From Nocardioides oceani (GTDB taxonomy: Bacteria > Actinomycetota > Actinomycetes > Propionibacteriales > Nocardioidaceae), in contig NZ_JAUHJQ010000006.1 in the NCBI RefSeq assembly GCF_030412965.1, forward strand, positions 62,001 through 126,000: DNA of 64,000 bases, given 5' to 3'. This document shows, one piece after another, positions 7,897-15,905 of the stretch (position 1 is the first letter of the stretch; each line of letters opens with the position of its first letter). Below the pieces are notes generated by a model. That model had not been told where the DNA came from. It ran no database searches and was given only the letters and a program-made list of their open reading frames with translations. Made by a program: the position numbers and the translations under genes.

Positions 7897-8325
7897 TCAG
7901 CGCAGCGCGGCCAGCAGGTCGCGGCAGGCGCGCTCGCAGCGGCGGCAGGTCTCGGCGCAGGCGCGGCAGTGCTCGTGCATCCCGGCGTGCCGCTCGCACT
8001 CGGCGGCGCAGGCGCCGCAGGCCGCGATGCAGGCCTCGACGAGCGACCGGACCAGCCCCGGGTCGGTCGGCCGGCGTACCAGCACGGCGGCCGTGGCCGC
8101 GCACACGTCGGCGCAGGTGAGGTCCGAGCGGACGCAGGCGACGAGGTCGGCGACCATCTCCTCGTCCAGGCACGCGTCGGCGCAGGCGCGGCAGGTGGCC
8201 ACGCACTCGCCGAGCGCCTCGACGGCGGCGACCAGCGCCGGCAGGTCGACGTCGTGCTCGCCGGGGTGGCTGCGCAGCACGGTCGTGCGGTCGGCGCCGG
8301 TGGGGTCCGTGGCTGTGGTGGTCAT
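7897..8325 (-). CDS. Cys-rich four-helix-bundle copper-binding protein (DUF326-like)
   Basis: A 142-residue protein with sixteen cysteines after an unstructured N-terminal 25 residues. The repeated CxxxC-type spacing (GECVATCRACADAC, CERHAGMHEHCRACAETC) is typical of the four-helix bundles that store copper through thiolates lining the core. ATG at 8325, start of the first plausible domain; a much longer frame upstream is low-complexity shadow. No signal peptide, so it is probably cytosolic. The assignment to copper storage is by family pattern; no copper regulator or transporter is adjacent. Confidence 0.78.
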   Translation of the reverse strand: MTTTATDPTGADRTTVLRSHPGEHDVDLPALVAAVEALGECVATCRACADACLDEEMVADLVACVRSDLTCADVCAATAAVLVRRPTDPGLVRSLVEACIAACGACAAECERHAGMHEHCRACAETCRRCERACRDLLAALR

Positions 8326-8458
8326 GCGCACCCCTTTCCCCCCGGGCCGACCGGTCCATACCGCTGCGCGCGGTCGCGCCGTCCCGTTACCGTGGTCGGG
8401 CTCGGTCGTTGTCGGCTTCGGGCATGGGGGCTTGGCAGCACGACCACAGGGAGGGCCG

Positions 8459-9100
8459 GTGGGCTTCAGCGCACCGTTGAGCAAGCCGCAGCGAGACCTG
8501 CGGATCGGGTACGGCGCGCTCGGCGTCGGCGCGGCGGCGTTCGTGCTGATGACCGTGACGACGCTGTACGTCACCGACACCGACATCCCCGGCCTGCCGG
8601 TCGCGCAGCCGCCGACCCAGACCGCACCGGACGCCCAGCAGGTGGCCGACGCCCGCGTGCTCGTGCGCGCCGCCGCGCCGGTCAGGGGTGGCGCCGGTCC
8701 TGCCGCGGGCGGCCTCGGCGCCGGCGGGGGCGTCGTGCCCGTGCAGCCCGCCGGTGGGGACGCCGGCGCGGGCGCGGGCACCGGCGGTCCCGGCCCCGCC
8801 GCCCCCGGGTCGCAGCCGGGCGGCGGCACCACGCCCGACCCGGGCGCTCCCGGGACGCCGGGCACCCCCGGCACCCCCGGCGGCCCGGGCGAGCCCGGCC
8901 CGCAGCCCGACCCGGGGCCGCGCCAGGGTCCGGTCTCCACGCTCGTCGACCCCGTCGTCGCCGGTGTCGTGGGGGCGGTCGACGGCCTCACCGGCGACGC
9001 GCTCGCGCCGGTCACCGGCGCCGTGCAGGGCACCACCGACGGGCTCACCGACACCGTCGACACCCTGCTGGGCGGCCGGCTCCTCGGCGGGCGGCCCTGA
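8459..9100 (+). CDS. Membrane-anchored Gly/Pro-rich (collagen-like) surface protein
   Basis: A 213-residue protein with one N-terminal transmembrane segment (GYGALGVGAAAFVLMTVTTLYV, about residues 16-37). A long Gly/Pro/Ala-rich extracytoplasmic stalk follows, with collagen-like G-x-y triplets (APGTPGTPGTPGGPGEPG). The C-terminal 60 residues repeat small hydrophobic turns (VDPVVAGVVGAVDGLTGD, TDGLTDTVDTLLGG). GTG start chosen because AGGGAGG lies 6-12 nt upstream and the anchor begins just after; a longer frame from 8027 is antisense shadow of the Cys-rich gene. The function is unknown; structure suggests an envelope spacer or surface protein. Confidence 0.72.
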   Translation: MGFSAPLSKPQRDLRIGYGALGVGAAAFVLMTVTTLYVTDTDIPGLPVAQPPTQTAPDAQQVADARVLVRAAAPVRGGAGPAAGGLGAGGGVVPVQPAGGDAGAGAGTGGPGPAAPGSQPGGGTTPDPGAPGTPGTPGTPGGPGEPGPQPDPGPRQGPVSTLVDPVVAGVVGAVDGLTGDALAPVTGAVQGTTDGLTDTVDTLLGGRLLGGRP

Positions 9101-9114
9101 CCGACTCCCCGCTC

Positions 9115-9143
9115 CGGCGCCCGACGAGCACCGTCGGGCGCCG
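9115..9143. terminator. Bidirectional hairpin terminator
   Basis: A perfect 12-bp stem, CGGCGCCCGACG with its complement, and a 5-nt loop, between the convergent collagen-like gene and the metalloprotease gene. There is no T-run, as is common in this GC range. Confidence 0.75.
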
Positions 9144-9163
9144 CCCGAGGACGGGGCCGGGCG

Positions 9164-10756
9164 TCAGCGCTTGACGGCGGCGACCTTCAGCGCGAACGTG
9201 CGGCCCTGGTCGCGGGAGAGCCCGCGGCAGGAGAGGTTCGTGCCCTTGAAGCACCGGTAGCGCGTGGAGGCGTTGGCCAGGGTGATCGTCACGCCGCTGA
9301 CCTTCTTGGCGTTGAAGCTGACCATCTTCTTGCCGTAGCCCGACCGGTTCAGCGCGACGGTCTTGCGGGACCAGGCGCCGGACTTGTTGCGCACGAGGAC
9401 GTGCACGGCCGAGCCGGCGGCGCGCTTCGGGGCGTTGACGGTGATCCGCAGGCGCCACTTGCGACCGGAGAGGTCGGCGGCGGGGCGGACGCCGATGTTG
9501 CGCGACGCGAGGTGGTTGATGGTGACCGAGGAGGAGTCCCGGCGGCTGCCCTTCGAGAGGGTGACGCGCTTGGTGAAGCCGGCCCGCGGCCAGGCCGACC
9601 CCTCGGGGTAGTAGCGCGCCGGGGCGGTGTTCGAGGCGGCGTACGCCGCGAAGACGGACGGCAGCCCGCCGCCCCGGCGGCCCACGGTCTTGCGCAGCGC
9701 CTGGGCGGAGTACATGTTCGGCGCACCCTTGAACGCGCCGGCCTTGTTCCACACCTGCTTGACGATGCCGTTGCCGAAGCGGCGGCCGAGGTACTCCCAG
9801 AAGGTCCAGTTGCCGTACTGGGCGAACCCGGACGGCTGGAAGACGTCGAGGGAGCTGGTGGGCAGCTTCACCTGGCTGGCCGAGAGGTACTGCCGGTTGT
9901 CGTCGGCGCCGTCCGCGACCCGCTCCTCCATCCAGGTGGCGGTGGACTCCATGAGCCACCGGTCCTCGTGGAAGTCGTAGGCGAACTGGATCGCGTGGAA
10001 GAACTCGTGGGCGGCGGTGACCTTGAGGCTCTTGATCGGCGGGGCGCCGAACTGGGCCTGGGCGAAGTCGTTGTCGAGCACGCAGTAGCCCGAGGCGACC
10101 CAGCGGGTGCCCTTCTTGCGGTACTCCGGCACGCAGTAGCCGTAGAGGCCCTTGCCGCCGAGCTCCTTGAGGTAGACGTCGAACTTGCCGTTGCCGCCGC
10201 GGTTGCCGTCCTTGACGGGGCGGCGGTAGCCCATCTTCGTGACCTCCTGGCGCCAGACCTTCTTCAGCACCTTGAGGTTCTTGCCCACCCACGCCTTCGA
10301 GGTCGGCCGGTCGGCGGTGCTCGTGACGTAGTGCAGGCAGATCGTGCTCGAGCACCGCTTGGTCGAGCGCACGGAGTAGCCGTCGCCCTGCGGGTCCCGG
10401 GACCCCTCGGTCGGCCGGGCCAGCAGCGCCTCGGCCTGCCGGCGCTCGGCGCCCTCCAGCGTGGGCAGCGCGACGAGCAGGTCGCGCATCAGCAGCGTGG
10501 CGTCGAGCCGTCCCTCGACCCGCTCGGAGGCGGCGGCGCCGGCCGGGGCGTCGAGCACCTCGGTCGCCTCGCCGAGCGTGCGGCGGGCCGCCTCGACGGT
10601 GATCGCCGCGTCCCCGGCGGCCGCGGGGGCCGTGACGGCGGGCGGCGCCTCCGGTGCCGTCCCGGGCTCGGCGGTCGCCGTCGGGGTGACGGTGGCGGGG
10701 AGCACGGCGAGGGCCGTGCTCAGGGCGACCAGGGCGGCCGCGAGGGGACGACGCAT
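9164..10756 (-). CDS. Secreted zinc metalloprotease-like protein (MXAN_6640-type)
   Basis: A 530-residue exported protein. The signal peptide is MRRPLAAALVALSTALAVLP with an Ala-rich cleavage region near residue 30. A pro-like segment rich in Ala/Glu follows, then the protease domain with the zinc motif HEFFH at residues 250-254 and a likely third ligand in WLMESTATWMEE (E270 or nearby). The C-terminal ~150 residues look like a beta-sandwich ending in basic residues. ATG at 10756 gives a clean signal peptide; the longer start at 10795 adds only a Pro/Ser leader. It is monocistronic and convergent with the collagen-like gene. The substrate is unknown; similarity to this putative metalloprotease group is by the HExxH-plus-Glu pattern. 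Confidence 0.75.
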   Translation of the reverse strand: MRRPLAAALVALSTALAVLPATVTPTATAEPGTAPEAPPAVTAPAAAGDAAITVEAARRTLGEATEVLDAPAGAAASERVEGRLDATLLMRDLLVALPTLEGAERRQAEALLARPTEGSRDPQGDGYSVRSTKRCSSTICLHYVTSTADRPTSKAWVGKNLKVLKKVWRQEVTKMGYRRPVKDGNRGGNGKFDVYLKELGGKGLYGYCVPEYRKKGTRWVASGYCVLDNDFAQAQFGAPPIKSLKVTAAHEFFHAIQFAYDFHEDRWLMESTATWMEERVADGADDNRQYLSASQVKLPTSSLDVFQPSGFAQYGNWTFWEYLGRRFGNGIVKQVWNKAGAFKGAPNMYSAQALRKTVGRRGGGLPSVFAAYAASNTAPARYYPEGSAWPRAGFTKRVTLSKGSRRDSSSVTINHLASRNIGVRPAADLSGRKWRLRITVNAPKRAAGSAVHVLVRNKSGAWSRKTVALNRSGYGKKMVSFNAKKVSGVTITLANASTRYRCFKGTNLSCRGLSRDQGRTFALKVAAVKR

Positions 10757-10835
10757 GGGGTGGGTGCCTCTTTCGCTGGGGGGAGGGACGGGCACCAGCG
10801 TGCCCGGCGGGGGCGGCGCGAAACCGCCGAGGGCC

Positions 10836-11234
10836 TCAGGCGGAGGCGGAGATCTTCTCGATCAGCGCCGTGGTGGAGATGGCCGGCGTCCGCGGGAGGT
10901 AGACGACCTCGCAGATGTCCTCGAACTCGTCGAATCGGCCGGCCCAGTCGTCGCCCATGACCAGCACGTCGGCGGCGTGCTCGGTGATGTAGTGGCGCTT
11001 GAGCTCGAGGCTCTCCTCGACGAACACGGCGTCGACGGGCTTGAGCGCGGCCACGATCGCGAGCCGCTCGGCCTGGCTGAAGACCGGCTCGCGGCCCTTC
11101 TTGCGCAGGTTCAGCTCGTCGGCGGAGACCCCTACGACGAGCCGGTCGCCGAGCTCCGCCGCCCGCTCGATCACCCGGAGGTGGCCGACGTGGAAGACGT
11201 CGAACGTGCCGAAGGTGATGACGGTGCGAGACAT
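10836..11234 (-). CDS. Cytidylyltransferase-like nucleotidyltransferase (TagD type)
   Basis: A 132-residue protein of the glycerol-3-phosphate cytidylyltransferase / adenylyltransferase family. It has FGTFDVFHVGH with the HxGH catalytic motif at residues 15-18, and the second signature ISTT at 119-122. Single-domain size matches TagD. The activity would be transfer of CMP (or AMP) to a small phosphorylated alcohol, often for teichoic-acid or glycan precursors, but no glycan genes are next to it. A CAGAAT box (11242-11247) 7 nt before the ATG suggests a leaderless transcript. It is divergent from the DUF445 gene with 35 bp between starts. Confidence 0.85.
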   Translation of the reverse strand: MSRTVITFGTFDVFHVGHLRVIERAAELGDRLVVGVSADELNLRKKGREPVFSQAERLAIVAALKPVDAVFVEESLELKRHYITEHAADVLVMGDDWAGRFDEFEDICEVVYLPRTPAISTTALIEKISASA

Positions 11235-11269
11235 GCGGGTGATTCTGGCACGAGGGTGCGTGGGCCAGG

Positions 11270-12556
11270 ATGTCGGTGATGACCACGCCGCGACCGATGA
11301 CCATCCCCATGATCACCGCCGACCCGGAGGCCGACGCGATCCGCCGTCGGGGCCTGCGCCAGATGCGCACGATCGCGGTCGGCCTGCTGGTCCTGGCCGC
11401 CGCGGTGTACGTCGCCACGCTGGGCCGGGACGGGGTGCTCGGTTTCGTCAACGCCGGGGCCGAGGCCTCGATGGTCGGGGCGATCGCCGACTGGTTCGCG
11501 GTGACCGCGCTGTTCCGCCACCCGCTGGGCCTGCCCGTGCCGCACACGGCGCTGGTGCCCAAGCGCAAGGACGAGCTCGGCCGCGGGCTGGAGGAGTTCG
11601 TCGGGGAGAACTTCCTGCAGGAGGACATCATCCGCGAGCGGGTGACGGCGGCGACGATCTCGCTGCGCGTCGGCCGCTGGCTCGCCGAGCCGGCGAACGC
11701 CCAGCGCGTGGTCGACGAGGTCAGCGACGTCGCGGTGATCGCCCTGGGCAAGGTGCGCGACGACCACGTCGAGAGCCTGATCCGCGAGGCGCTCGTGCCG
11801 CGGTTCCGCGACGAGCCGATCTCGCCGCTGCTGGGCGGGCTCCTCACCGAGACGCTGCGCGACGACCTCCACCACGGTCTGGTCGACCTCGCGCTCACCG
11901 AGCTGCACGACTGGCTGGTCGACAACCCCGACACCGTCACCGAGATCCTCGGCGAGCGGGCCCCGTGGTGGTCCCCGCCGAGCGTGAACGAGCGGGTGAG
12001 CGCGCGCGTGCACCTCGAGCTGGTCCGCTGGGTGGCCGACATCCGCGACGACCCGCACCACCACGCGCGTCGCGCGCTCGACTCGATGCTCGAGCAGCTC
12101 GCGCACGACCTGCTGGAGGACCCGGCCACCCAGGAGCGCACCGAGCGGCTCAAGGAGCGGCTGCTGGAGCACCCGCAGGTGCTCGCCTCCAGCGTGTCGC
12201 TGTGGAACGCCCTGCGCCGCGGCCTCACCGGCTCCCTGCGCGACCCCGAGGGCGCCGTGCGTCAGCGCCTGCTGACCGAGGCCCACGCGTTCGCCCAGCG
12301 CCTGCTGGCCGAGGAGGAGCTGCGCGCGCGCCTGGACGGGATGGCCGCGGACGCGGCGGTCTTCGCCGTGTCGCGGTACGGCGCGGAGGTCACCACCGTC
12401 ATCACCAGCACCATCGAGCGCTGGGACGGCAAGGAGGCCGCGCGCCGGATCGAGCTCCACGTGGGCCGGGACCTGCAGTTCATCCGGATCAACGGCACCA
12501 TCGTCGGTGGTCTCGTCGGTGTGCTCATCCACGCGATCTCGGTCATGATCCACTGA
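11270..12556 (+). CDS. DUF445 family membrane protein
   Basis: A 428-residue protein matching the DUF445 pattern. It has an N-terminal membrane helix (MRTIAVGLLVLAAAVYVATL), the conserved AGAEASMVGAIADWFAVTALFRHPLG block, long helical repeats, and a C-terminal membrane helix (INGTIVGGLVGVLIHAISVM). Function is unknown in the family. The start could be ATG 11270 or ATG 11279; neither has a strong ribosome site. Its TGA overlaps the next ATG (TGATG), coupling it to the S4-domain gene. Confidence 0.87.
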   Translation: MSVMTTPRPMTIPMITADPEADAIRRRGLRQMRTIAVGLLVLAAAVYVATLGRDGVLGFVNAGAEASMVGAIADWFAVTALFRHPLGLPVPHTALVPKRKDELGRGLEEFVGENFLQEDIIRERVTAATISLRVGRWLAEPANAQRVVDEVSDVAVIALGKVRDDHVESLIREALVPRFRDEPISPLLGGLLTETLRDDLHHGLVDLALTELHDWLVDNPDTVTEILGERAPWWSPPSVNERVSARVHLELVRWVADIRDDPHHHARRALDSMLEQLAHDLLEDPATQERTERLKERLLEHPQVLASSVSLWNALRRGLTGSLRDPEGAVRQRLLTEAHAFAQRLLAEEELRARLDGMAADAAVFAVSRYGAEVTTVITSTIERWDGKEAARRIELHVGRDLQFIRINGTIVGGLVGVLIHAISVMIH

Positions 12557-12855
12557 TGCGCCTGCCGTGGAGGAAGACCCAGGACACGCCCGACCGGGCC
12601 GAGCCGGCCGGGCCGGTGCCGGTCGACGTCGCGATCCGCGACGAGATGATCCGGCTGGGCCAGTTCCTCAAGCTCGCCAACCTGGTCGAGACCGGGGCGG
12701 AGGCCAAGCCGGTCATCGCCGAGGGGCTCGTGCAGGTCAACGGCGAGGTGGAGACCCGCCGGGGCCGCCAGCTGCGCGTGGGCGACGTGGTGGAGCTGCG
12801 CGGGCAGGCCGCCCGGGTGTCGGACACCGACGCCACGGACGACCTGCCCTGGTGA
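12556..12855 (+). CDS. S4-domain RNA-binding protein
   Basis: A 99-residue protein made almost wholly of an S4 RNA-binding fold (residues 29-90: LGQFLKLANLVETG, then GLVQVNGEVETRRGRQL and GDVVEL). It resembles YaaA/RlbA-type stand-alone S4 proteins rather than a synthase fused to a catalytic domain. The start ATG shares a base with the stop of the DUF445 gene, so the two are co-translated. It presumably binds structured RNA or the ribosome; the target is unknown. Confidence 0.85.
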   Translation: MRLPWRKTQDTPDRAEPAGPVPVDVAIRDEMIRLGQFLKLANLVETGAEAKPVIAEGLVQVNGEVETRRGRQLRVGDVVELRGQAARVSDTDATDDLPW

Positions 12856-12861
12856 GGCAGG

Positions 12862-12877
12862 TGCTCCCGAGGGAGCA
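12862..12877. terminator. Short hairpin between convergent genes
   Basis: TGCTCCC-GA-GGGAGCA, a compact GC-rich hairpin between the S4 gene and the convergent FKBP gene. It could stop transcription from either side. Confidence 0.5.
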
Positions 12878-12882
12878 GCGGG

Positions 12883-13251
12883 TCAGCTGACCCCGAGCAG
12901 GTCCACGACGAAGATCAGCGTCTCGCCGGGCTTGATGACGCCGCCGGCGCCGCGGTCGCCGTACCCCAGGTGCGGCGGGATGACCAGCTGGCGGCGGCCG
13001 CCGACCTTCATGCCCTGCACGCCGGTGTCCCAGCCGGAGATGACCTGGCCGATGCCGAGGCGGAAGCGCAGCGGCTCGCCGCGGTTGTACGACGCGTCGA
13101 ACTCCTCGCCGGTGGAGTGCGCGACGCCGACGTAGTGGACCTCCACGGTGTCGCCGGCAGCGGCCTCGGGGCCGTCGCCCACGGTGATGTCGGTGACCTG
13201 CAGGTCGGAGGGCGGGTCGAAGGCGGGGAAGTCGATCTCGGGCTTGTCCAT
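12883..13251 (-). CDS. FKBP-type peptidyl-prolyl cis-trans isomerase
   Basis: A 122-residue single-domain FKBP that catalyses proline isomerisation in protein folding. It carries the family blocks VEVHYVG, GEEFDASYNRGEP, FRLGIGQVISGWDTGVQGMKVG, RRQLVIPPHLGYGDRGAGGVI and GETLIFVVDLL. No signal peptide, so it is cytosolic. ATG 13251 is chosen because TAGGGT (complement of 13259-13264) lies 7 nt upstream; a longer frame exists but runs through the preceding gene. It ends a row of three same-strand genes after the FAD oxidoreductase and the small membrane protein, but probably also has its own leaderless promoter. Confidence 0.93.
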   Translation of the reverse strand: MDKPEIDFPAFDPPSDLQVTDITVGDGPEAAAGDTVEVHYVGVAHSTGEEFDASYNRGEPLRFRLGIGQVISGWDTGVQGMKVGGRRQLVIPPHLGYGDRGAGGVIKPGETLIFVVDLLGVS

Positions 13252-13256
13252 GGCGA

Positions 13257-13670
13257 TCACCCTACGGCGGCCGCGAGCGCGGCCGGCACGGCGGCGACCG
13301 CCGCCACTGCACGCACGCGGTCCACGGCGAGCAGGCGGGCGAGCAGCCGCGGGTCCGGCCGGTCCGCGAGCCGACCGTGCAGGGGAGCGGCGCGCGCGGC
13401 GGTCGTCCCCAGGGCGAGCCCGCAAGCGGACGCGGCCGCCACCACGGCCGGGCCGGGGTCGGCCAGCGCCCACCCGCAGGCGGCCAGGACGGCGGCGTAC
13501 ACGACGGCGACGAGGGGCGTGATGGTGCGGCCGTGCCGCTCGTGCACCCGGCGCCAGTCGGCGGCCGGGGTGTCGGCGAGCCGGGGGTAGACCAGCGTCG
13601 TCACCGTCAGCTGGAAGCCCGCGTGCAGCGCGGTCGCCCCCAGCAGCAGCGCCTCAGGCGTGGTCGGCAC
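13257..13670 (-). CDS. Small four-helix membrane protein
   Basis: A 137-residue, strongly hydrophobic protein with about four transmembrane helices (EALLLGATALHAGFQLTVTTL; TPLVAVVYAAVLAACGW; AVVAAASACGLALGT; AVAAVAAVPAALAAAVG) and a short loop with VHERHGRTITP. It resembles the DUF1772-like small integral membrane group, but I am not certain. The GTG start at 13670 lies inside the 3' end of the oxidoreductase gene (17-bp overlap), indicating translational coupling to it. The frame upstream of 13670 is shadow. Confidence 0.68.
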   Translation of the reverse strand: MPTTPEALLLGATALHAGFQLTVTTLVYPRLADTPAADWRRVHERHGRTITPLVAVVYAAVLAACGWALADPGPAVVAAASACGLALGTTAARAAPLHGRLADRPDPRLLARLLAVDRVRAVAAVAAVPAALAAAVG

Positions 13671-14964
13671 GGTCGCGGTCCCGGCTCCCCAGCACCGCAC
13701 GGGCGGCGCGCTGCCCGCTGACCAGCGCGCCCTGGATCGAGGCGGTGTCGCGGTGGTCGCCGCACACCACCAGCCCGGGTCGTACGACGACGGGCCGGCG
13801 GACCGCGAACGGCACGGGCTGCGCCGGGAGCGCCCGCGGCAGCTCGTGGCGGGCCAGCTCGCCCCAGCCGGTGTCGGCCAGCCCCAGCAGGTCGGCGGCG
13901 TGACGTCGCATCCGCCCCTCCGACGGGGGAGCGGCGCCGGGCCCGACGACCGCCGAGGCCTGGACGAGGTGCCGCCCGGCCGGGGCGTAGGACGGGGCGG
14001 CCGAGGAGACGACCGCCGCGTTGACGGCGGGGCCGGTCGGGCGGGTGCGCGCGTCCACGGCCAGCACGCCGGGCGCAAGCGCGTCGCGCCGGCCGGCGAG
14101 GTCGTCGACGGCCCACCATTGGGTCACCACGCCGCGCGGCGAGGGGGTGGGGGTGCCGGCGAGCCGGTGGGCGGTGGCCCCGTCGGTGGCGACGACGACG
14201 TGCCGCGCGCGGGTCGCGCCGTCGGCGGTGAGCAGCACCGGCTCGTCGCGGCTCGTGTCGATCCCCTCGACCGGGCAGCGCAGCCGGACCCGGTCCTCGA
14301 GGCCGGCCGCGAGCTGGGCGGGCAGGGCCGCCATCCCGTCGGCCGGGAGGGCGGGGGTGCCGGTGGCGAACGTGCGGGCGAGGAGCAGCGCGTAGGCGTC
14401 GGCGGTCGCGCCGGAGGCGTCGAGCAGGACGCCGGCGAGGAACCGCTCGAGGACGCGGCGCAGCAGCCCGTGCACGCCGGCCCGGTCGAGGGAGTCGCGC
14501 AGGGTCAGGTCGCCGCGGCGCGGCACGACCCGGTCGGCCAGCTCGCGCCCGCGACCGACCGCGGGGCGGGCCCAGCGGAGCAGCGCGAGCACCTCCCGGG
14601 GACGGACCGCCACCGAGCGGGCGGTCCGTCCGGTGAGGCCGAGCTCCCGCAGCGGGTCCGCCAGCAGCTCGGCGCCCTGCTCGGTGCGCGCCAGCACGCC
14701 GGCGGGGAACGCCTGGAGCGCGAGGGCGTCGACGTCCACCCAGCGGCGTACGGCGGGGTAGGCGGGGTTGAGCAGCTGGAAGCCGTGGTCGACGAGGAAG
14801 CCGTCGACGCGGTCGGTGCGCACCCGCCCGCCGACCCGGTCGGTGGCCTCGAGCACCACCACGTCGAGCCCGGCGTCGACCAGCACGCGTGCGCAGCGCA
14901 GGCCGGCCAGGCCGGCCCCGACCACGACGACGTCCGCCTCGACCTCGCGCCCCGCGCGTCCCAC
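13654..14964 (-). CDS. FAD-dependent oxidoreductase (amine oxidase / protoporphyrinogen oxidase-like)
   Basis: A 436-residue flavoprotein. The dinucleotide-binding motif VVVGAGLAGLRCARVLVDAG is at residues 12-31, followed by the ERxGGR-like EATDRVGGRVRTD. The C-terminal FAD contact is GLVVCGDHRDTASIQGALVSGQRAAR. The middle is hydrophobic and variable. The family includes phytoene desaturases, amine oxidases and protoporphyrinogen oxidases; the substrate cannot be told. It lies 16 bp downstream of the MerR-DICT regulator on the same strand and overlaps the small membrane protein downstream, so the regulator probably controls the row. Confidence 0.86.
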   Translation of the reverse strand: MGRAGREVEADVVVVGAGLAGLRCARVLVDAGLDVVVLEATDRVGGRVRTDRVDGFLVDHGFQLLNPAYPAVRRWVDVDALALQAFPAGVLARTEQGAELLADPLRELGLTGRTARSVAVRPREVLALLRWARPAVGRGRELADRVVPRRGDLTLRDSLDRAGVHGLLRRVLERFLAGVLLDASGATADAYALLLARTFATGTPALPADGMAALPAQLAAGLEDRVRLRCPVEGIDTSRDEPVLLTADGATRARHVVVATDGATAHRLAGTPTPSPRGVVTQWWAVDDLAGRRDALAPGVLAVDARTRPTGPAVNAAVVSSAAPSYAPAGRHLVQASAVVGPGAAPPSEGRMRRHAADLLGLADTGWGELARHELPRALPAQPVPFAVRRPVVVRPGLVVCGDHRDTASIQGALVSGQRAARAVLGSRDRDRADHA

Positions 14965-14980
14965 GACCGCCGCCGCCGAC

Positions 14981-15847
14981 TCAGTCGCGACCGAAGCGGT
15001 CGACGTAGGCGACGACGCGGTTGAACAGCGTCGAGACCGCGGCCAGGTCGGCCGTGCCGGGCCCCGGGTCGTCGGCGAGGGCGAACAGCACGGGCCGGGC
15101 CGCCTCGACGCCGGCGTCGGCCGCGACGCGGGCGCAGACCCGGGCCGCGTCGCGGACCGCCTGCGGGTCGACCGCCCAGACCGCCTCGAACAGCCGCTCG
15201 CGGTCGGGTACGTCGTCCTGCCCGGGCAGCTCCCAGGCCGCGAGGACGGCGGGCAGGTCGGCCGCGTCGCACACGACCGTCCACTCCCTCCGCAGCGGGG
15301 AGTCCTCGGCGAGCGGCACGTGGTGGACGTGGGCCGCGCGCGTGTCGGGGTCGCCGGCGGCCAGCGCGAACGCCGCCCGGGCCACGCGGGCCAGCTCCTC
15401 CCACCGGGGCGCGGCGGGTGCGTAGAAGCGGCTGTCCTGGAAGGAGCCGAAGATGGTCGCGCGCTCGGCCCGTGCGCAGAACTCGTCCTCGATCGCCCAG
15501 GAGAGCGCGAGCAGCGTCGCCTTGGTCAGCCGCTGGGGCTGCAGGTGCAGGTGTCGCCGGCGGAGCTCGGCGAAGACCGACTCCGGGGCCGGCGCCGCGG
15601 CGGCCCGGGCCTGCTCGACGGCCTGACTGATCGCGCGGTCGAGCCGGACGCCCTCCTCGCGGCGGCGGACGACCTCGCGCACGGCCTCGACGTCGGACTC
15701 GGCATACCGCCGGTGGCCGGACTCGCGGCGCACCGGCTCGGGGAACCCGTGCCGGGTCTCCCACATCCGCAGCGTCGCGGGCGCGACGCCCGTCCGGTCG
15801 GCCAGGTCGCCGATGCTGAGCCCTGCAGATCTAAACGCATTGTTCAT
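14981..15847 (-). CDS. MerR family regulator with C-terminal DICT-type sensory domain
   Basis: A 288-residue regulator. The N-terminal MerR winged helix covers residues 8-78 (GLSIGDLADRTGVAPATLRMWETRHGF, then GHRRYAESDVEAVREV). A 200-residue C-terminal domain has IFGSFQDSRFYAPAAPRWEELARVARAAF, matching the DICT sensory domain of actinobacterial and cyanobacterial regulators. The ATG at 15847 is preferred over the ATG at 15892 because a perfect GTTCAG/CTGAAC palindrome and a TAATCT -10 box 8 nt upstream would otherwise lie inside the gene. It is likely autoregulated and likely controls the following oxidoreductase operon. What it senses is unknown. Confidence 0.82.
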   Translation of the reverse strand: MNNAFRSAGLSIGDLADRTGVAPATLRMWETRHGFPEPVRRESGHRRYAESDVEAVREVVRRREEGVRLDRAISQAVEQARAAAAPAPESVFAELRRRHLHLQPQRLTKATLLALSWAIEDEFCARAERATIFGSFQDSRFYAPAAPRWEELARVARAAFALAAGDPDTRAAHVHHVPLAEDSPLRREWTVVCDAADLPAVLAAWELPGQDDVPDRERLFEAVWAVDPQAVRDAARVCARVAADAGVEAARPVLFALADDPGPGTADLAAVSTLFNRVVAYVDRFGRD

Positions 15848-15868
15848 GTTCAGACAGATTACCTGAAC
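15848..15868. promoter_or_regulatory. MerR operator/promoter: GTTCAG-N9-CTGAAC
   Basis: A perfect 6-bp inverted repeat with a 9-bp centre immediately upstream of the MerR gene. On the minus strand the centre holds TAATCT (complement of 15856-15861), a good -10, 8 nt before the ATG. A dyad sitting on the promoter core is the classic arrangement for MerR self-control. Confidence 0.65.
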
Positions 15869-15905
15869 AAGAGGTTCCGAAACCCGCGTCATGCCAGGCG
15901 ACCGA

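Noticed and set aside
15848..15892. Upstream ATG 15892 as the start of the MerR gene
   Set aside because: It would put the perfect operator palindrome and -10 box inside the coding region and adds residues absent from the MerR domain.
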